Source: Diorhabda sublineata
Lineage: Eukaryota > Arthropoda > Insecta > Coleoptera > Chrysomelidae
Direction: 5' to 3'
DNA: 64,000 nucleotides
Assembly: GCF_026230105.1 (NCBI RefSeq)
Contig: NC_079486.1
Span: 7,378,001-7,442,000 of the forward strand
Made by a program: the position numbers and the translations under genes. Shown in pieces: positions 9,388 to 18,740 of this stretch (position 1 is its first letter; every line of letters begins with the position of its first letter). The notes below the pieces were generated by a model, which saw nothing but the letters and a program-made list of their open reading frames with translations, did no database searches and was not told where the DNA came from.

Positions 9388-9406
9388 TATCCTACTGACT
9401 GCGCCA
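9388..9406 (-). other. Primer-binding site, tRNA-Ser-like
   Basis: On the minus strand the sequence reads TGGCGCAGTCAGTAGGAT. TGG followed by GCGCAGTC is the complement of a tRNA 3' end (GACTGCG plus CCA). Primer sites of this form are used by 17.6/297-type errantiviruses and are attributed to tRNA-Ser. It fixes the orientation and the inner boundary of the 5' LTR. Confidence 0.75.
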
Positions 9407-9555
9407 CTCAACTTTTAAATTACTGGAACCGTGTTTTTAAAAACTAACTTTATTTCTAACATAAATTCTGCCAACAACTTCAATTACAAGACTGATATTT
9501 TTAATTACAAACGTGAATTAAATAATCTTTTGGAAAACACAAACTAAGCAATTTT

Positions 9556-9558
<3 letters not shown>
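9407..9558 (-). repeat. Partial 5' LTR of the errantivirus
   Basis: The position directly outside the primer-binding site makes this the U5/R end of the 5' LTR. Only about 150 bp remain before an AT microsatellite. No matching 3' LTR is seen at the other end, so LTR identity cannot be tested within the window. Confidence 0.45.

Positions 9559-9619
<61 letters not shown>
9559..9619. repeat. (AT)n microsatellite at the 5' edge of the provirus
   Basis: About 60 bp of pure AT repeat interrupts the 5' LTR region, mirroring the TA tract at the opposite end of the element. Confidence 0.95.
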
Positions 9620-9623
<4 letters not shown>

Positions 9624-12358
9624 TCATGCTACGAATTTTTATCAAGTTTTAAACATTAAATTGACTGATATTAACTGATAAATTATTATTTTCAACTAAA
9701 AAGTCCTTTAGTCCACAAATAATGAACTAAATAAGTAATTATCATAAACAGAAATACTTAATGATAATGATGAATTGTATAGTTATTCTCAAAGTTTTTA
9801 TTCTTATTGGAGTAAAAATAATCAACTTCTCGAATAGAAATCCGGGTCAATTTTAAGTTTATTTGAAGTTCTGTGGGAATTGCCAGGAATACAACGGCAA
9901 TGATTAGTAGTACACAGATAAGCACTTAATAAAAATAATTACCATTACTAGATGTATTATGCTTATTTTGAACAGAAAATATTTTAAAACTGATATGTTA
10001 AATTCGTCATGTTATTTAATATTATATGTATATGTATTATATTATCTATTGAGTATAACCTCTCAACTTTTAACGTGATTTATTAATGATTATGTGGCTA
10101 ATGTAGATAAATAATTATGACATTGTTCTAAAGTAAAAAAATTGTTTTGCCACGTAACGTTCTTAGAAACGTGTGTCTTATATACTGGATAAGAATGAAA
10201 ATTTGATATTAAAAATAGTAAAACATTTCATAGTAAAATTCAAAGCGAGCATCTTCAACTGAAATACAAATATCTGCTTGACAACTAAATTAAACCCTTT
10301 CAAGATGCCATACTGAAGAGTTTTCGCTAATAAGTAGACAACCATTTATACCGAACAGTTGTAAACAATTACACAGAGTATTAACAAAACAAAATGGGTC
10401 ACTTTTGTCTGAATGATTGAAATTGGGCGTACAAACACATTCTTTTTTGTCAGTGTTTATACCAGATTGTGACGATTTTAACGAATACATGTTCACTTAC
10501 CGGGCTGAAAGTTCAATTAAAAAGTAATATTATGTGAGATATACAGTTATAAAAATTAACAATAAGAATGTTGCGTATAATGAACAGAAGGATTCTAATT
10601 TCTATTTGCCGAAATATTAAATACATAATACATACCATTACGAAATTTATACAGGTTATTCCAAATCACTTACAACAATGAAATACGGGTTACGTAAAAA
10701 AATAATTTGAATAGTGTTATAGAAATTGCCCTAATTTAAAAAAAAAATAGATTTTTAAAGACGTAAAATATTTAATTTGATGTTGGGTTTTACGATTTTT
10801 CTACGGAATAATTATATTTTATATATCGGTTTTTCAAATTTAAGTGTTTTAAAAGTTTTAAAAATATTCATGAGGAAATTCTCTTAATAAAAGGCATACT
10901 TTTATATAACTTTTCAAGTTTTGCTCCGACTGAATTTATTGAACGTTTCCCATATAAATTTTATCTAGGAAATTTTATTCTAATACAACAACTAACTCAC
11001 TATAAGTGTGTAATGATGTAGTGCGTTTAGACTTTTAGAGTGGAGAGTTTTTAAATAAATTAGTGTGTCAAGAATTAGAAGTGTTTAGTCTTAGGGCATA
11101 GTTTAGTGAATTTGGTGTTAATGTATAAATAAATTGAGTAAGTAAACACCATCGTATATATTGAGTCACCCCACTGTTAAAAACACTTTAAATAAATTAG
11201 AGAAACATTACAATTTATTCAGTGTTTATTGATAATGGGAATCATAGCTGTTAGCTAGGTGTAAGTATGTATGTAACTAAAATAAAATAAACATTTTTGC
11301 TCAAATTTAATTGAATTTTAATTTCCACTTGTTATAGGAAAAATATAAACAGTTACTCGATAAGAATAATAGAATTTATACTTCTGGATTGACACAGATC
11401 CAAAATCGAATTTCATTAGTTCTGGATGGACACAGCAGTCATGTTTATTATCCAGTACTGAAGTATGCAAAAAGTAAGTGCGATAAGTTCGTATCCAATC
11501 ATATGTTTTATTTTTGGCGCTAAGACCACTTAGTCCAAACAAGAAATAGAAAGGTGGTTAAAGGTGAATTCTGGTTATATAGTGGGGCCGTTTGAAATAG
11601 AAAAGCTGTTTTGTACCACTTATTTATGCCTAGTTTGGTAACGGACACCATTCATCAAACTGCAGCTTCTTAAGTCAAAACATGGTAATTATTGGAACAA
11701 GATAGAATTACTCAAGTGTAGATTCATCTAAAACTTGGAAACCACACTATATAAAAGTAGTTTTGTCAAAACGTGATAATTCCCAGAGGAAAACCGTTTA
11801 ACTTTCAATTATGTCATTACTTCCAAAGAAATTACATGACACACTGTTTGCACTAAGTTCTACTACACCAACTCTTAAATTACTCTGTCTGATGCGTGTT
11901 TCGATAATCAAGTTTTCGTCTTCACGACTGAGTGAACAGTTTACATTCCAGACAGTGTAATTGTGAGATTTCGTGTAGTGTTAACAGTGTGTATATATGA
12001 ATATCACCATTGTTCCGGAAATACTAACATAATCATATACAGGTCGACGAAAAAATGTAACAATCCCGGAGAAAAACTGTCTGTTTGTCTCGGCTGTATC
12101 TCAATTTGCACGGTCGGCTATAATAGGTTATTTGTCATCCGTAATACATAAATAAATATTTTTTGCTGAGTGTTATAATCACTTACTTGGTTCTGCCATT
12201 TTTATTCTGTGAAGAATCGGGATTCAATTGGGAATTTTTGGTTGGTTTTCTGCCCATAATATAAACAGATTCATTTATGCCTACAAAGCCGGGAGCCTGA
12301 AACAGATTATTACTAAGCATGACGTATGAAAATTATCCCATGTATCCATTTTTAGTAT
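9620..12358. other. AT-rich DNA without recognised genes
   Basis: A cysteine-containing 68-codon minus-strand frame lies at 10290-10496, with a possible splice donor (CCCG|GTAAGTGAAC) just upstream of its ATG. A 74-codon minus frame lies at 11318-11542 and a plus frame at 11963-12151. None shows a motif I recognise, and none recurs elsewhere in the window. The stretch around 10980-11280, with repeated AATAAA motifs, looks like a transcript end or an old LTR, but no partner repeat was found. Confidence 0.4.
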
Positions 12359-13065
12359 ACTAGGATGGTTCCAGAAGTACCTAGCTTAACAAAGAAAACA
12401 CAAAAATTTTGGAAAAAAAATATATTTATTTTTCAAGGTAATCTCCTTTTAGCTCCATATAATGTGGACATTACCTCTTCATTGCTCGACTACCAAACCT
12501 TTTTTTCAAGTCTGGAGTCAGAAAATAATCGCAGGGAGCTTAATCTGGCGAATAGGGTGAATGAGGTAACAATTTAAACTTTAATTAATTAATTTTGGCC
12601 ATTGCAATAACGGATACATTGTCTTGATTGAATAACACTTTCTTCTTAGCAAAAATCCGCCGTTTTGCTTGGTTTTTCAACTAAAACGTAAGTTCGCATT
12701 ATACTCACCTTGATAGTTTCTCCTTTTTCAAGATAGTCAATGAAAATTATCTCACTCGCATCCCTAAAAACCGATGCCATGAACTTGTCTACATATGAAA
12801 CGGTCTTTGTTTTATTTGGAGCCTCCCTTTTCAGTCCATTGTTTTTAGTGTTCTCTTTCTGGTGTGAAGTGATATACCCACTTTCCATCTATGATTATGG
12901 AACGGCTCTATTTCAAATATTGCCAAATACTCGATGGAGTGTGCCACACTTTTTGCAATGCCTACTATGTCTGCTAGCTAGCGCACTTTCACTCGACGAT
13001 CATCCAGTAAATTTTCTTCAATATTTCTGGAGGTGTCACCTCATTTTCAAAATAATAAATTGATT
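12359..13065 (-). pseudogene. mariner (Tc1/mariner) transposase relic with one terminal repeat
   Basis: Reading leftward from 13063, the helix-turn-helix region survives as TPPEILKKIYWMIVE and then RxLADIVGIAKS. A deletion around 12895-12930 follows. The catalytic part appears as YLEKGETI, KKKVLFNQDN and LLPHSPYSPD, then CDYFLTPDLKKRFGS and MELKGDYLEK at the C-terminus, all typical of mariner. Stop codons are frequent. The outer end at 12359-12386 (ACTAGGATGGTTCCAGAAGT) resembles a mariner inverted terminal repeat next to a TA. The other terminal repeat was not found. It is an old, internally deleted copy. Confidence 0.8.
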
Positions 13066-13068
13066 CAA

Positions 13069-13316
13069 TCATACTATTGTGTGTATGTAAAAAGTGTGTG
13101 GGACACTCCCTTCGGGTATTGGAATAACCACCACAGGGGAGCCCAAGTCGATAGAGACAACAATTGTCAAGCTGCTTATACAATAAAGGAGTGAACAGTA
13201 TAAAATAGAACAACATTGAAATTGTATTAAAACATACATATAAAACAAACGAAGTAAAGCTAAATCCAAAAATATACACAGAACTTCTTTGGAATAAACC
13301 AATTTAGTTCTGTCTA
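13069..13316. repeat. Repeat A, copy 1
   Basis: This 240-bp segment (GGGACACTCCCTTCGGG through GTCTAGAGGTTGAGTAAA) recurs at 28080-28316 in direct orientation and at 61440-61650 inverted. Its minus strand keeps an open frame, IDLGSPVVVIPIPEGSVPHTF-like, that is shared with the second copy. In copies 2 and 3 it borders repeat X, so it is probably the outer part of that larger unit. It also directly abuts the mariner relic here. Confidence 0.7.
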
Positions 13317-13421
13317 GAGGTTGAGTAAAGACATATACTAATTCTTGAAACGGAATCTAATAAGGAAAAATTAATTTTTCTTATAAGAACAAAGTTCTAA
13401 GTTGATTTCATCTATAAATCA

Positions 13422-13444
13422 ATATATATATATATATATATATA
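13422..13444. repeat. Short (AT)n microsatellite
   Basis: About 22 bp of AT repeat between repeat A and the two-exon module. No function is implied. Confidence 0.9.
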
Positions 13445-13554
13445 AGCAAATTCTCAGTAGCATATTTTGATAAAGGCTCAAAGAAAAGTCACAACGTCGA
13501 ACCTTTTTTTAAATTAACAAAAAAAACTAATTTTAAGACAGAAGAGACCTAAAT

Positions 13555-13931
13555 TCAAGAACATTCAGCTGCATTAATATATTTATTTATTAATTTATTT
13601 TTTTCTGGATCCTTATATTTTATAATTTCAGTAACTGTTTTAATGATGTCCTCAAAAGTATATTCTTCCTCTTCTAAACCTATCCAAAACTTTATATCTC
13701 TATTTTCTGATTCTGCTTGATTGCGATTGGTTTTTTCTATCAGATTGCCAGATGCAACATTTTCCTACAGACAAATTAAGACATTACTATATTTAAAATT
13801 GGTATTTTCATCTTACCTCTTCATTCGCAAAGTTATCCTCAAATCCACTTGATAAAGGACTGGCTTCAATACACATATTCTCTCTTTTTCTACACTTCCT
13901 GGCTCTTGCATATTCATTAATATCAAGTTAT
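13555..13931 (-). pseudogene. Two-exon gene fragment with an intact 52-bp intron (copy 1)
   Basis: The last exon (13764 down to a stop at 13555-13557) encodes 69 residues starting ENVASGNLIEKTN and including the acidic block FWIGLEEEEYTFEDII. The preceding exon ends SSGFEDNFANEE at 13817. Between them lies a 52-bp intron with GTAAGATG at the donor and CTGTAG at the acceptor, joined in phase 0. The same exon-intron-exon module occurs at 43560-43740. The frame closes with a TAA just before LDINEYARARKC, so upstream coding sequence must come from another exon. The family is not recognised; an intron-bearing transposase or a multicopy host gene are both possible. Confidence 0.5.
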
Positions 13932-14189
13932 TTATTGAGTTATGCATTTCTATAATGTATAAATCTTAAAAAAATTTTAAAAAGTGTTTGTAAATCAAAA
14001 CCTGACAGATTTTCTTCAAATTCAATGGCATCAATAATTCTATAATTATATTTAAAAATCCATGTTGGTCGCTTTGGATGTTTTCATCCGATTGAACTGA
14101 AAAGTTTTAAAATTTCTATACAAAATCTGTCATACTGGGATTTTCTAGAAAACCAAAATAACTTCACATTTTTCAATAATTATTTTTGT

Positions 14190-14330
14190 CCTTAGATCAT
14201 TAATAGAAACGAACCTATTATACCAAATCAGAAACAATTTTTCTATAAAGAGAAAATTCTAATTTCAAATTAACTTCTGTTAACAATGTGATTTTTCATT
14301 ATTAGATACTATTTAATTAAGAAAAATGGC
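14190..14330 (+). pseudogene. Decayed copy of the repeat X 'MDYKN' ORF
   Basis: The DNA here aligns with the start of the 72-codon frame at 28858, sharing CAGAAACAATTTTTCTATA and CTTCTGTTAACAATGTG, but it carries changes that break the frame. It is the most diverged of four copies in the window. Confidence 0.6.
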
Positions 14331-14695
14331 AAGTAACAAAAGCAGTTCTATGCGAATCCCATTATATTATTATCGAAAAAATTTGAGAAAATTCATTTGC
14401 TATTTTTCAAAGAGCATAAACTAGAAAATAATTATAATAATAATAATTTCAAATTGTGCACAGTATCCAGTACAAGATGAGTAATTATTGAACTTAAAAC
14501 TGAATTTGAAAGTTGTTCTAATTCAGTCAGAGTAATGATAGTCTTTCCTTTAAGAAATAATCCTTTGATCATTTGCAGTTATTACAAATACAAAAAACAG
14601 TTAATATCTTATAAATCACCTCTTCCTGTAGTTTTTTGTATCTAATTCAAACAAATAACCACCTGATATCAAAGTATACGCAGTAATATTTTTTG

Positions 14696-15180
14696 TTATG
14701 TACAAATCACATAGAAACTAGAGAACATCGAAACCGGCGTCAGACAGTATAATAGAAGTGTGGTGGTAGCAGCAGGTAGTAGTAAATGCAGCACAAAAAT
14801 TGTCCTCGCGTACTTTATGAAATAATCAACACTTTTCCCCTTTTGTTTTCTATCATCATCTTCATTAGCCATTCGAAGTATTATCTGATCTGGAATTGTC
14901 AGTATTGGTATTGCCATTCGTTTTCTTAATGCTCATTTGACTCTTTTCAATTTGTCACTATGCAATTCAATGAAACGTTCATTCCATAATTGTATCCATT
15001 CGGTTTAGAGATCAATATTGGAGGTATCTTCGGCTCTATTTTCTAATTCTTCATACTTATATAATTCGAAATTATTTATGATTGTATAAATCAAGTTAAA
15101 AAAAATCATTTTCATTTACGTTTGAAACCATAAGCATTCTCACATCTTATTTGAACGTTTTAGATAGTCTCCATTATAAT
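14696..15180 (-). pseudogene. Repeat X unknown ORF region (copy 1)
   Basis: A 73-codon minus frame starts MAIPILTIPDQII and includes KGKSVDYFIKYARTIFV. Upstream (14938-15180) the reverse strand reads, with stops, like an acidic protein (ELYKYEE and DTFNNDL in the related copies at 45780-46010, 55800-56040 and 60050-60250). Five loci in the window share this segment, so it is part of an old multicopy element. I do not recognise the family. Confidence 0.4.
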
Positions 15181-15365
15181 CTATAATATCTCAACCAAGT
15201 CACATACAATCAAAACTTTTCAGGACATTTCTCCATTACTTGTTTAGTTCGATTTGCACATATAATGTTTAATTTGTACAAAGTGATTAGATTGGTTAAA
15301 TGTTAAGTGCCTTGAAAGTTCTTATTTAAAAACAAGTGATGAGACAAAAAATTTATTAATAATTT

Positions 15366-15380
15366 ATAATAATAAACATC
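15366..15380. repeat. Target-site duplication, left copy (partner 16044-16058)
   Basis: The 15-mer ATAATAATAAACATC occurs immediately on both sides of the RTE fragment. Uninterrupted versions exist at about 16350 in the tandem array and, inverted, at about 49580 and 59805, confirming the pre-insertion state. Confidence 0.85.
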
Positions 15381-16043
15381 ATCATCATCTATCAGCCATC
15401 TTCCATCCACTGCTGGATATAGGCCTCCTCTAGTTTAAACCATCTATCTCTATCTTGAGCTGTATGTATCCAATTTCCTGCAATTTTCTTTACATCGTCA
15501 CTCCAACTTGTTGGCGGCCTGCCTCTACTTCTCTTATCCATTCTTGGCCTTCACTCCAATATTCTTTTCGTCCATCTATTATCCGTCATTCGGGCTACAT
15601 GGCCTGCCCATTTCCATTTCTTTTGGGCTATAATTTCAATAATGTCCTTAACGTTTGTTCTTCTTCTTATGTTATCATTTGTAATTCTATCCCTTCTCGT
15701 AATTCCCAACATTGCCCTTTCCATTGTCCGTTGCGCCACTCTCATCTTTCCTGCAGTTTGTCTCGTGAGGGTAAGCGTCTCTGCCCCATAGGACATCACA
15801 GGTATAACACACTGCTCATATACTTTTCTCTTTAGGCTTATTGGTAAGTCTGATTTCAAGGTACTACTCAATTTGCCAAAAGCTATCCATCCTAACTGTA
15901 TTCGACGCTTTATCTCACACGTTTGGTTATCTCTTGCTATCCTCACTTCATGGCCTAGATATTTATAGTTATATACTTGCGCTATCTCACCTCCATCGAT
16001 AATTTTTAAAACAATTACGAACGACCCCAGGCAAGTAGGATAG
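15381..16043 (-). pseudogene. 5'-truncated RTE-like LINE insertion (C-terminal reverse transcriptase part)
   Basis: On the minus strand the fragment encodes the region after the polymerase domain: YNYKYLGHEVRIARDNQTCE, then SYGAETLTLTRQTAGKM, MERAMLGITRRDRI and KWKWAGHVARMTDNRWTKRI. This is the well-known C-terminal tail of RTE-like endonuclease-reverse transcriptases. It ends WIHTAQDRDRWF, EEAYIQQWME and a TGA-rich tail at 15381-15392, typical of RTE 3' microsatellites. A 15-bp target-site duplication flanks it. The 5' truncation (only about 660 of 3200 bp) is normal for target-primed reverse transcription. The copy 2 equivalent is 29980-30612. Confidence 0.88.
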
Positions 16044-16694
16044 ATAATAATAAACATCTCAATGCAAAACTTATTTTTATTAGGCTAGAATTTTTAAAAG
16101 ATGGCAAAACCGAACCGAATAAGTACATTGCTGATTATTTGAAAATGAAATAATCTATAATATCTCAACCAAGTCACATACAACCAAAACTTTTCAGAAC
16201 ATTTCTCCATTACTCGTTTAGTTCGATTTGCACATATATTGTTTAATTTGTACAAAGTGATTAGATTGGTTAAATGGTAAGTACCTTGAAAGTTCTTATT
16301 CTTATTCAAAAACAAATGTGGAGACAAAAAATTTATTAATAATTTATAATAATAAACATATCAATGCAAAACTTATTTTTATTAGGCTAGAATTTTTAAA
16401 AGATGGCAAAACCGAACCGAATAAGTACATTGCTGATTATTTGAAAATGAAATAATCTATAATATCTCAACCAAGTCACATACAACCAAAACTTTTCAGA
16501 ACAGTTCTCCATTACTCGTTTAGTTCGATTTGCACATATATTGTTTAATTTGTACAAAGTGATTAGATTGGTTAAATGGTAAGTACCTTGAAAGTTATTC
16601 TTATTCAAAAACAAATGTGGAGACAACAAATTTATTAATAATTTATAATAATAAACATATCAATGCAAAACTTATTTTTATTAGGCTAGAATTT

Positions 16695-16886
16695 TTAAGA
16701 GAAGTCCCTAAGAAGGCAAAACCGAACCGTAAGTACATTGCTGATAATTTGAAATATGGTTTTTGTCATTACTGACTTTTCTGTTTCTTGTTTTTTGCTT
16801 CCAACATCATTTTCCTCGTCATGGCTTTTCTTCACATCACTTTCATCTTGTTTTTGACTACTGCTTTCCTTATAATATTTCAACAT
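16695..16886 (-). pseudogene. Charged low-complexity frame next to the tandem array
   Basis: The 63-codon minus frame is rich in Lys, Asp, Glu and Ser (KQDESDVKKSHDEENDVGSK), resembling a disordered linker. A related SNVKSHEENDAEKK peptide is encoded at about 46000 and 56030, so it belongs to a repeated element. It lies downstream of the P/THAP9-like fragment on the same strand and may be its linker. It is short, and the assignment is uncertain. Confidence 0.3.
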
Positions 16887-16924
16887 CCGAGTAATGATTT
16901 TAACTTTATATTATTCACCAAAAA

Positions 16925-17790
16925 AAAGATTTAAACCTTTGCCAATTGGCCATGGCACCATCAAAAATCATTGACGAAACTTTTACCCAACTTTCACGCA
17001 TAAATTCATGGCACTTCTTTATAAAATCAGCTTTTTCGCTACCACAAAGTCCTTGCAAAAAGAAGTACCCAACAGGTCCCTTCCTTCGGGTAATTCGTCA
17101 GTATTCACGTTTGTCCCAATGTCCACATATCCTGTAAATTTTTTCCCTCTTCATTCAATCCGTCTTCTTTTCCTCTTCATTCAATCCGTCTTCTTAATGC
17201 AAATTTCATCCCAAATCAAATTACTTACAATTTCACTGTCACAAAATTTTTGGATTTTGGTTTTAGAGCACATAAAGCTTCTTTGCTCTAGCTTGGTGAA
17301 CCATCCGCACTTTAATACCATTTTGGAATGGTAACAATGTACTGTAATGATTGTATGTATGTATGTATTTTACTAGTAAAATTATATGTTCTTGGTGAAT
17401 AGAAACTTAAGGTTACAGCAAACGTCCTTAATTCTGGAGAATATTTTCTTCACTTCTTGCTTTCAGCATTCTTTCCAAAATTTCATTAGTGCTGCCTGGA
17501 ATGGAAGCCTAAAAATAAAAGTTTGGCTGTATAAATTTTGGAAGATTAACTTTTATTTGAGACTAGAGGGAAGTTACTTTGCTCTCAAACAAAGTTCATC
17601 AAACACCAAATTGTTACTCAAAGAAATAGAAGAATTTACTTTAGACTTCGATCAGGTTGATGGAGTCGCTCAATCTCTTTTCTTTGAAGAGCCACTCTAT
17701 TTTTTAGAATATTCATATTTTTTCTTCGCCTTCTTCAGTGTATCGAAATCAGAACTGCTGAGATTTCCTGTTTTTTCAGGAACATGTGTG
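16925..17790 (-). pseudogene. P-element/THAP9-like transposase fragment, lineage 1 (copy 1)
   Basis: Reading leftward from 17790, the reverse strand shows a coiled-coil-like stretch (FDTLKKAKKKYEYSKK, then RVALQRKEIERLHQ). Next comes SPELRTFAVTLSFYSPRTYN, a hallmark of THAP9/P-type transposases, then IWDEICIKK (first catalytic aspartate region). KFTGYVDIGTNVNTDELPE follows, then YFFLQGLCGSEKADFIKKC, and SMIFDGAMANW near 16950. Pieces lie in shifting frames with stops, so the gene is dead. A short intron may separate 17340-17400. THAP9-like enzymes cut and paste DNA with an RNase H-fold core; the N-terminal THAP zinc finger is not visible. The copia fragment abuts its upstream end. Confidence 0.75.
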
Positions 17791-17794
17791 TACT

Positions 17795-18740
17795 ATATGC
17801 AAGAAAACAAAGAGGCATCACTCGGACAAATAAGGTATTTTCTAACAATTAAAGATGAGTTTTCATGCTATAGATTTGTATTTTACTTAAAACAAAAATC
17901 AGAAGTTATCGATAATTTTAAGAAATTTATTGAAATGACCAAAAATCAGACAGGATGTCATATAAAAAGACTTCGAACAGGCAAGGGCCTAGAATTTGTC
18001 AACAAAAATCTAAAATGCTTGTTAGATAGTAAGATACACGAGACTACATGTCCTTACAATCCAGAAAAGAATGGACGTAGGAAAGAGACATGAGAACAAT
18101 GTTGCACAGTAAAAACTTAGATAAAAACCTTTTGGCAGGAGCCTTAAATGCAGCATTTTTTGTTCTCAATAGAGTTGGATGCAATTCGAACATAAAAGAT
18201 ACCCCACATAAACTTTTGTTCAAAAGAAACTTTGATATCAAATTTTACAGAGAATTTGGTGCAAAATGTTCTGTACACATTCACAAAGAGAAAAGAACGA
18301 AACTAGATGCCAAAAGTTTCTTGGGAATCTTTGTAGGCTATAGCGATACAGTAGGTATAGGGTTATCGCATATATTTTTCTGACACAAATGAAGTTGGTA
18401 TATATAGAGATGTGGTTTTCATTCCGGAAATGAAAAATAATCTATCATCATACAAGAAAATAAGAATAAGAAGAAGAGAAATTAGACAAGCAGCCAGGAT
18501 GAGAGACTATGATGTGAGTTTTTATACTGAAACAGAACTGGAAATTACATATGAAGATGCAATGTCAAGTGAAAACTCATCAAAGTGGCAAGAAGCAGCG
18601 GATGAAGAGCTGAAAGTGTTTAAAGAAAATAATACAAGGTCAGAAGTGTCGTGGCTCGTGAACAAAAAGGGTCATAGAAAGTAAATGGGTGCTTAAACAA
18701 AAAAGTGGTTTCCAACAAGACTGTGAGAATACATACATAC
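17795..18740 (+). pseudogene. Ty1/copia integrase to RT N-terminus fragment (copy 1)
   Basis: The first frame carries SLGQIRYFLTIKDEFSCYRF and IEMTKNQTGCHIKRLRTGKG, then TCPYNPEKNGR. The second frame (18090-18383) continues with AFFVLNRVGCNS and AKCSVHIHKEKRTKLDAKSF, then FVGYSDT. The third (18412-18684) holds EDAMSSENSSKWQEAADEEL, the start of the copia reverse transcriptase. The second integrase aspartate, normally in RTDNG, is glycine here (RTGKG). A short segment after PEKNGR is deleted and a frameshift occurs near 18088. The element is cut after SKWVLKQKSGFQQD at about 18720, before the polymerase palm. No LTR accompanies it. Copy 2 is at 32080-33020. Confidence 0.85.

Larger units (their letters stand above)
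4380..9558 (-). mobile_element. Degenerate errantivirus-type (gypsy/17.6/297-like) endogenous retrovirus
   Basis: Read on the minus strand, the order is partial LTR (9407-9558), primer-binding site (9388-9406), leader, gag, protease, reverse transcriptase, RNase H, truncated integrase and env. This is the architecture of insect errantiviruses, Ty3/gypsy elements that carry an envelope gene related to baculovirus F fusion proteins. Every frame is interrupted by stops, shifts or deletions. The 3' LTR is absent: env stops at a TA microsatellite. The 5' LTR is likewise cut by an AT microsatellite at 9559. The copy cannot be autonomous. Confidence 0.85.
15183..16690. repeat. 300-bp tandem repeat containing an exon-intron junction (interrupted by an RTE copy)
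   Basis: Two full units (16084-16383 and 16384-16683) and a partial leading unit (15183-15380) share every landmark, including AAATG|GTAAGTACC (a good splice donor, e.g. 16277) and TTTTTATTAG|GCTAG (a good acceptor). After the acceptor the frame reads EFLKDGKTEPNKYIADYLK, the N-terminus of the hAT/BED transposase that is more complete at 49063-49559. The tandem unit therefore contains the 5' exon, intron and first coding bases of that gene. Copy 2 (30652-30953) has one unit fewer. The leading unit is split by the RTE insertion at 15381-16043. Confidence 0.75.

Noticed and set aside
10980..11280. Solo LTR in the stretch with repeated AATAAA motifs
   Set aside because: No TG...CA ends, no flanking duplication and no second copy in the window could be identified.
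15455..15835. 126-codon plus-strand frame rich in Ser, Cys and Pro (and its equivalent at 30054)
   Set aside because: It is the antisense of the RTE reverse transcriptase C-terminus, which shows clear family motifs on the minus strand.
16094..16327. 77-codon minus frame repeated three times (SPHLFLNKN... to FHFQIISNVL)
   Set aside because: It runs across splice-like junctions that make sense on the plus strand, and the opposite strand encodes the hAT N-terminus. Its repetition is explained by the 300-bp tandem unit.
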